DNA from: Owenia fusiformis
Taxonomy: Eukaryota > Annelida > Polychaeta > Sabellida > Oweniidae
Length of the DNA: 64,000 nucleotides
Assembly: GCA_903813345.2 (NCBI GenBank)
Contig: CAIIXF020000003.1
Span: 2,260,109 to 2,324,108 of the forward strand
Direction: 5' to 3'
The notes under the pieces were generated by a model, which was given only the letters and a program-made list of their open reading frames with translations, searched no databases and was not told the origin of the DNA. The position numbers and the translations under genes were made by a program. Positions 62,313-64,000 of this stretch are shown in pieces. Every line of letters begins with the position of its first letter. Position 1 is the stretch's first letter.

Positions 62313-63505
62313 TACCAATAGGTTATTTCGCCTGTTCAAACGCATTTATCAGGCTCTGCAGGTCGCCTTGTGTAATTTTGTTTTCAATTTGTATTTATTA
62401 ATCCATAGTCTAGAGTCTTGAATAACATTTCAATTTAATTAGACAAACGATACGCTGAAAACTAAAAATGCAATGCGATCGCGGAATAGGAATACACTAA
62501 TATGATTGTTGACCGCATTTCGTTCCAGGTGTTACGTTAATCCCCGGTTGTCTCATGTTATCAAACTTGCTCTCTTGTCATTGCAACATTTGCAATGGAA
62601 TCTAACAAGAGAGTGCAAACTCTAAGTGTATACCCGTCATAAGAAAAACAACCCCATATATCCCAAAACTATGGTCTAACCTTAAAAGAAACAACTTCTA
62701 ATACCTAAATAATAATGATTATATGATTTTTATAGCTCCTAATACAACAATAATTAAGCAGTTCTCTATCCGATTTGATAATTTAACGTCTTCACGCTGG
62801 CTATAGTCGATGCAAAAATGTTAACTGATTTGGGCAGGCCTGAGTGCAAAAATGCTAAAGGATGATTACTTCAAGGATCATACTAAGTGAAATAATTTGT
62901 ACAATTACTTTAACCATGAGTTTACATACAAACAGTACGTAATGTAAAATAATTCGGAATAAAACTAGATAAAGTATTCAGTTGATATGTAGACATAACC
63001 GGAACGAGGATATATACGAAAATATGTCATATTCGAAAAGCGGGCTGAATCCGAGGAATGAGCAGATCAAGATACGATCAAAATCCGGGAATTCCAGTCG
63101 GCTCGTGGATTGTGTAAGGTTTACATGGCGTGCTTTTTGATTAGACAAATTGCAAACAGACGTTATTTTATTGTCTCCGATCTGTTCTCAATTTTATTTT
63201 AATCATATGTCATAGAGATCATTCTTTATTAACGAAATAGAGATCAAATAAAAAATACGAGGCGGGTTTAAATAAGATGTGATCTAGTGAATCGCGGTCC
63301 ATTCTTCAGTGAGTTAGATAATGAAGTGTTACTATGATTACTCTTCTTCACTTTCAGTTACTTCGACCGGGTCAACGCGGACCATAGGATTATCTTAAAG
63401 GACTTCAATCTCGGTTACACCACGAGAAATTACATTCTTCAACTTTATGATATTGCTCTCCATTCACATATCGGAAAACAGTGAATTCTAATGCTTGTTA
63501 GAAAC
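62313..63505. other. No recognisable feature
   Basis: AT-rich; nothing supportable. Confidence 0.5.
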
Positions 63506-63507
63506 TA

Positions 63508-63722
63508 CACCCTCGTCCAAAAGTTTGGCACTTTGAGTTTGGGCGACGCTTTTAAGTCTGTTTATTGTTTGAAGAATTTATAAAAACAATATTTTATATA
63601 ATAAGTTTTTTCTTAAATTTCCAATCTAATGTAACTCAGAATAAAAATAAAATCGAAATATAAACGGCCTCTTTGCGCTATCAATGTAGACCCAGAGTTG
63701 CTATACTTTTGTAGGGGGGTTG
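63508..63722. mobile_element. MITE of the CACTCCCC family, variant ends, TA flanks
   Basis: Left end CACCCTCGTCCAAAAGTTTG; right end complement of CAACCCCCCTACAAAAGTAT. TA on both sides (63506-63507 and 63723-63724). Length 215 bp, nearly that of the 41294 copy. Interior AT-rich, no coding. Confidence 0.65.
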
Positions 63723-63724
63723 TA

Positions 63725-64000
63725 TTTGCATGTATCTCATAAGAACTAAGATTGATAACAAACCCGTTCATTAGTAACGTTTATGGTCGACAATGATGCT
63801 TCATCAGTAAGTACAATGTTTCTGATGTTGCCATAAAATTCCCAACGTTTTTATTTTCTCAACTTCTTGATTTTCTGACCTCGATACTCAAGTCTTTATA
63901 TAGTGTATTGCAACGTAAGATGCTTTGATATGGTGCTAGCATTTGATTTATGGATAAATGGATATCATTTGCTATTGACCTAATAGGCTCACTACAAAAA
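63725..64000. other. No recognisable feature
   Basis: End of window; nothing supportable. Confidence 0.5.

Overview
This window is AT-rich eukaryotic DNA that is gene-poor and crowded with repeats. It carries one recognisable host gene with GT-AG introns, several non-LTR retrotransposon fragments, one old Ty3/Gypsy copy, many non-autonomous DNA transposons with terminal inverted repeats (TIRs), and at least seven tandem arrays. A marine invertebrate, possibly a mollusc, fits best, but that is an inference from overall character; nothing here fixes the species.

Layout. 1-9.4 kb: an interspersed repeat with a palindromic core (about 1.0-1.5 kb), then a 5.7 kb foldback-like element (2312-8007) whose arms are built from tandem units and which holds a second inverted-repeat element (about 5.9-7.7 kb). 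10.2-13.3 kb: a nested stack of a DNA-transposon end, a 5'-truncated LINE with a poly-A tail and target duplication, and inside the LINE a 782-bp TIR element flanked by GATC; next to it a 623-bp TIR element. 14.2-14.9 kb: the 3' end of an L1/Tx1-type LINE. 19.5-21.6 kb, minus strand: a complete three-exon gene for a 224-residue claudin-like four-pass membrane protein. 23-26 kb: a LINE reverse-transcriptase scrap, a 33-bp minisatellite, a hAT-like MITE and a GTAGCCAG-ended element. 30.2-37.1 kb: a second foldback-like element, split by a 2991-bp CACTA-like element. 39.9-41.5 kb: a 29-bp minisatellite and TA-flanked MITEs. 45-51.9 kb: a TIR element and a 45-bp satellite interrupted by a broken Ty3/Gypsy copy. 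53.7-58.3 kb: a MITE, a 122-bp satellite, an 86-bp satellite and a GC-richer minisatellite. 60.5-63.7 kb: a 21/22-bp minisatellite, a second hAT-like MITE copy and another TA-flanked MITE.

The main pattern is that one short motif, CACTCCCCTYCATAAGTTTGGCAA, forms the ends of small TA-flanked MITEs and also sits inside every monomer of the 122-bp satellite and, inverted, inside every monomer of the neighbouring 86-bp satellite. Tandem arrays here seem to have grown out of transposon ends. The two foldback-like elements show the same link between transposon termini and tandem repetition.

The only gene with a clear cellular role is the claudin-like membrane protein. No gene cluster, RNA gene or CRISPR array was seen. 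Most short open frames in the window are chance frames or frames running through repeats.
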